Assembly (NCBI RefSeq): GCF_017744045.1
Contig: NZ_JAGHRD010000020.1
Source of the DNA: Pelagimonas sp017744045
GTDB lineage: Bacteria; Pseudomonadota; Alphaproteobacteria; Rhodobacterales; Rhodobacteraceae
Length of the DNA stretch: 64,000 bases
Reading direction: 5' to 3' (one strand)
The notes below the pieces were generated by a model. The model saw nothing but the letters and a program-made list of their open reading frames with translations, made no database searches and had not been told where the DNA came from. The translations under genes were made by a program, and so were the position numbers. The first letter of the stretch is position 1, and each line of letters begins with the position of its first letter. Below, in pieces: positions 63,227 through 64,000 of the stretch.

Positions 63227-63795
63227 GGCTTGGCGCAACCGGATCGAAACTGCTGGCCCTCCTGGCCCTGGCCGGTTTTGCCGGGCTGATCTGGGCGGCC
63301 CTGCTGGCCCCCGCCGCCGACTGGCAGGCCGCGCAACTGCGCGAACGCGAGGCCCTGACCACCAAGGTCACCGCCCTGCGCGCCACCCTGTCCCGGCTGG
63401 AAAGCGAACAACAACAGCTTGACCAAAAGGGTGACGATAGCGGCCTCTGGCCCCCAGCCCCGCAAGGCCAATCCACCGCCCGCATCCAATCCGCCATCAG
63501 CGCCAGCGCCGAGCGGTCCGGCCTCGCCATCCGCTCCATTTCGCCCACCGATGGGCAGACCCTGGCCCTGGCGCAGATGGTCAGCTTTCTGATCGAAGCC
63601 GACGGGCCTTTGGATGCCTTCCACGCCTTCTTTGCCGATCTAGATGGGCAAAACCCGGCCCTGCTGATCGATAATGCCACCCTGCGCCTGTTTGACCGCC
63701 CTGCCCCGGACGGCACCGCGCCGGCCCTGCCCATGCTCTTTGCCCAGATCCAGATCTCGGCCCCTGTTGCCCTCACGAATGAGGCCAAGCCATGA
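63223..63795 (+). CDS. gspM: GspM-like type II secretion protein
   Basis: A 190-residue bitopic protein: a membrane helix (LLALLALAGFAGLIWAALLA, about 9-28), a coiled-coil (LREREALTTKVTALRATLSRL) and a small ferredoxin-like domain (SAERSGLAIRSISPTDGQ; EADGPLDAFHAFFADL). It partners GspL in the inner-membrane platform. Overlaps gspL and the next gene by ATGA. Confidence 0.8.
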   Translation: MRLGATGSKLLALLALAGFAGLIWAALLAPAADWQAAQLREREALTTKVTALRATLSRLESEQQQLDQKGDDSGLWPPAPQGQSTARIQSAISASAERSGLAIRSISPTDGQTLALAQMVSFLIEADGPLDAFHAFFADLDGQNPALLIDNATLRLFDRPAPDGTAPALPMLFAQIQISAPVALTNEAKP

Positions 63796-64000
63796 CCCCG
63801 CGCCTCCTGCCCCTGCTTGGCACGCTCTCACTGCTTGGCCTGACCGCATGGCTGGGGATGCAGGCGCAAACGCGGCTGGCGCAGCCCCCTGCCCTGCCCG
63901 ATACCGCGCCGCCGATCACCGAAACCACAACGGCTGTAGAACCCATCGCCCTGGCCCGCCCAGCCCTGCCCGAAACCGACCACAGCGCCCTGACCACGCG
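63792..64000 (+). CDS. Start of a further secretion gene (partial), GspC/GspN-like position
   Basis: The first 69 codons up to the window edge: an N-terminal hydrophobic segment (LLPLLGTLSLLGLTAWLGM) followed by a proline/threonine-rich linker. Overlaps gspM by ATGA, hence same operon. A single helix plus Pro-rich linker suits GspC or a GspN-like protein, but the fragment is too short to decide. Confidence 0.6.
   Translation, partial: MTPRLLPLLGTLSLLGLTAWLGMQAQTRLAQPPALPDTAPPITETTTAVEPIALARPALPETDHSALTT

Overview
The window looks like a chromosomal segment of a marine-type alphaproteobacterium of the order Rhodobacterales (Roseobacter group). The evidence is the high-GC coding style, two TRAP transporter operons, TamA/TamB, several Hint_2 proteins of the kind common in Rhodobacteraceae, and a complete clade I nitrous oxide reductase operon. 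This placement is inferred from gene content only. No rRNA, tRNA, CRISPR array, insertion sequence or prophage was seen.

Layout. 0-5.4 kb: a TRAP transporter (binding protein plus fused DctQM) followed by quinone-linked D-lactate dehydrogenase, with a divergent regulator start cut by the left edge. 5.4-11.8 kb: an accessory patch with a CcdAB-like toxin-antitoxin pair, small hypothetical genes, a LysE exporter, a frameshifted kelch-like gene, an orphan Imm21-like gene with an unlisted 55-residue neighbour, and a divergent HxlR/VOC pair sharing a palindromic operator. 11.8-22.6 kb: tamA-tamB, a DUF4105 protein, an MFS efflux pump behind a SoxR-like promoter, an M16 peptidase and a LacI regulator. 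22.8-31.8 kb: a tightly coupled nos operon (cysteine-rich leader protein, nosR, nosZ, nosD, nosF, nosY, nosL, nosX) behind an FNR/NNR-type box. 31.8-34.6 kb: an Lrp regulator divergent from a class V PLP enzyme and a class II glutamine amidotransferase. 34.6-45 kb: a diguanylate cyclase, a DctB/DctD-like two-component system, a chemoreceptor and a second TRAP operon. 45-48.4 kb: a phosphopantetheinyl transferase, a DUF6880-like protein and a lytic transglycosylase.

48.8-64 kb is the most unusual part. Pieces of a type II secretion system (a lone short gspK, gspE, gspL-gspM and the start of a next gene) are scattered among three paralogous Hint_2 proteins with a shared N-terminal module, a TPR-glycosyltransferase, a TPR-sulfotransferase, a phage-tail-collar (MdpB-like) protein and two DUF6916-type proteins. 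One Hint gene lies 36 bp upstream of gspE on the same strand. My working hypothesis is a secretion and surface-modification island in which self-cleaving Hint proteins are exported or displayed. That is inference, not something shown by the sequence.

Regulatory signals that can be read directly include a 19-bp-spacer SoxR-type promoter, an HxlR palindrome over its own start codon, triple CGGTAT half-sites before the ccd pair, an FNR/NNR box before nos, terminators after two Hint genes, and a repeated GC-rich element placed between two convergent gene pairs.
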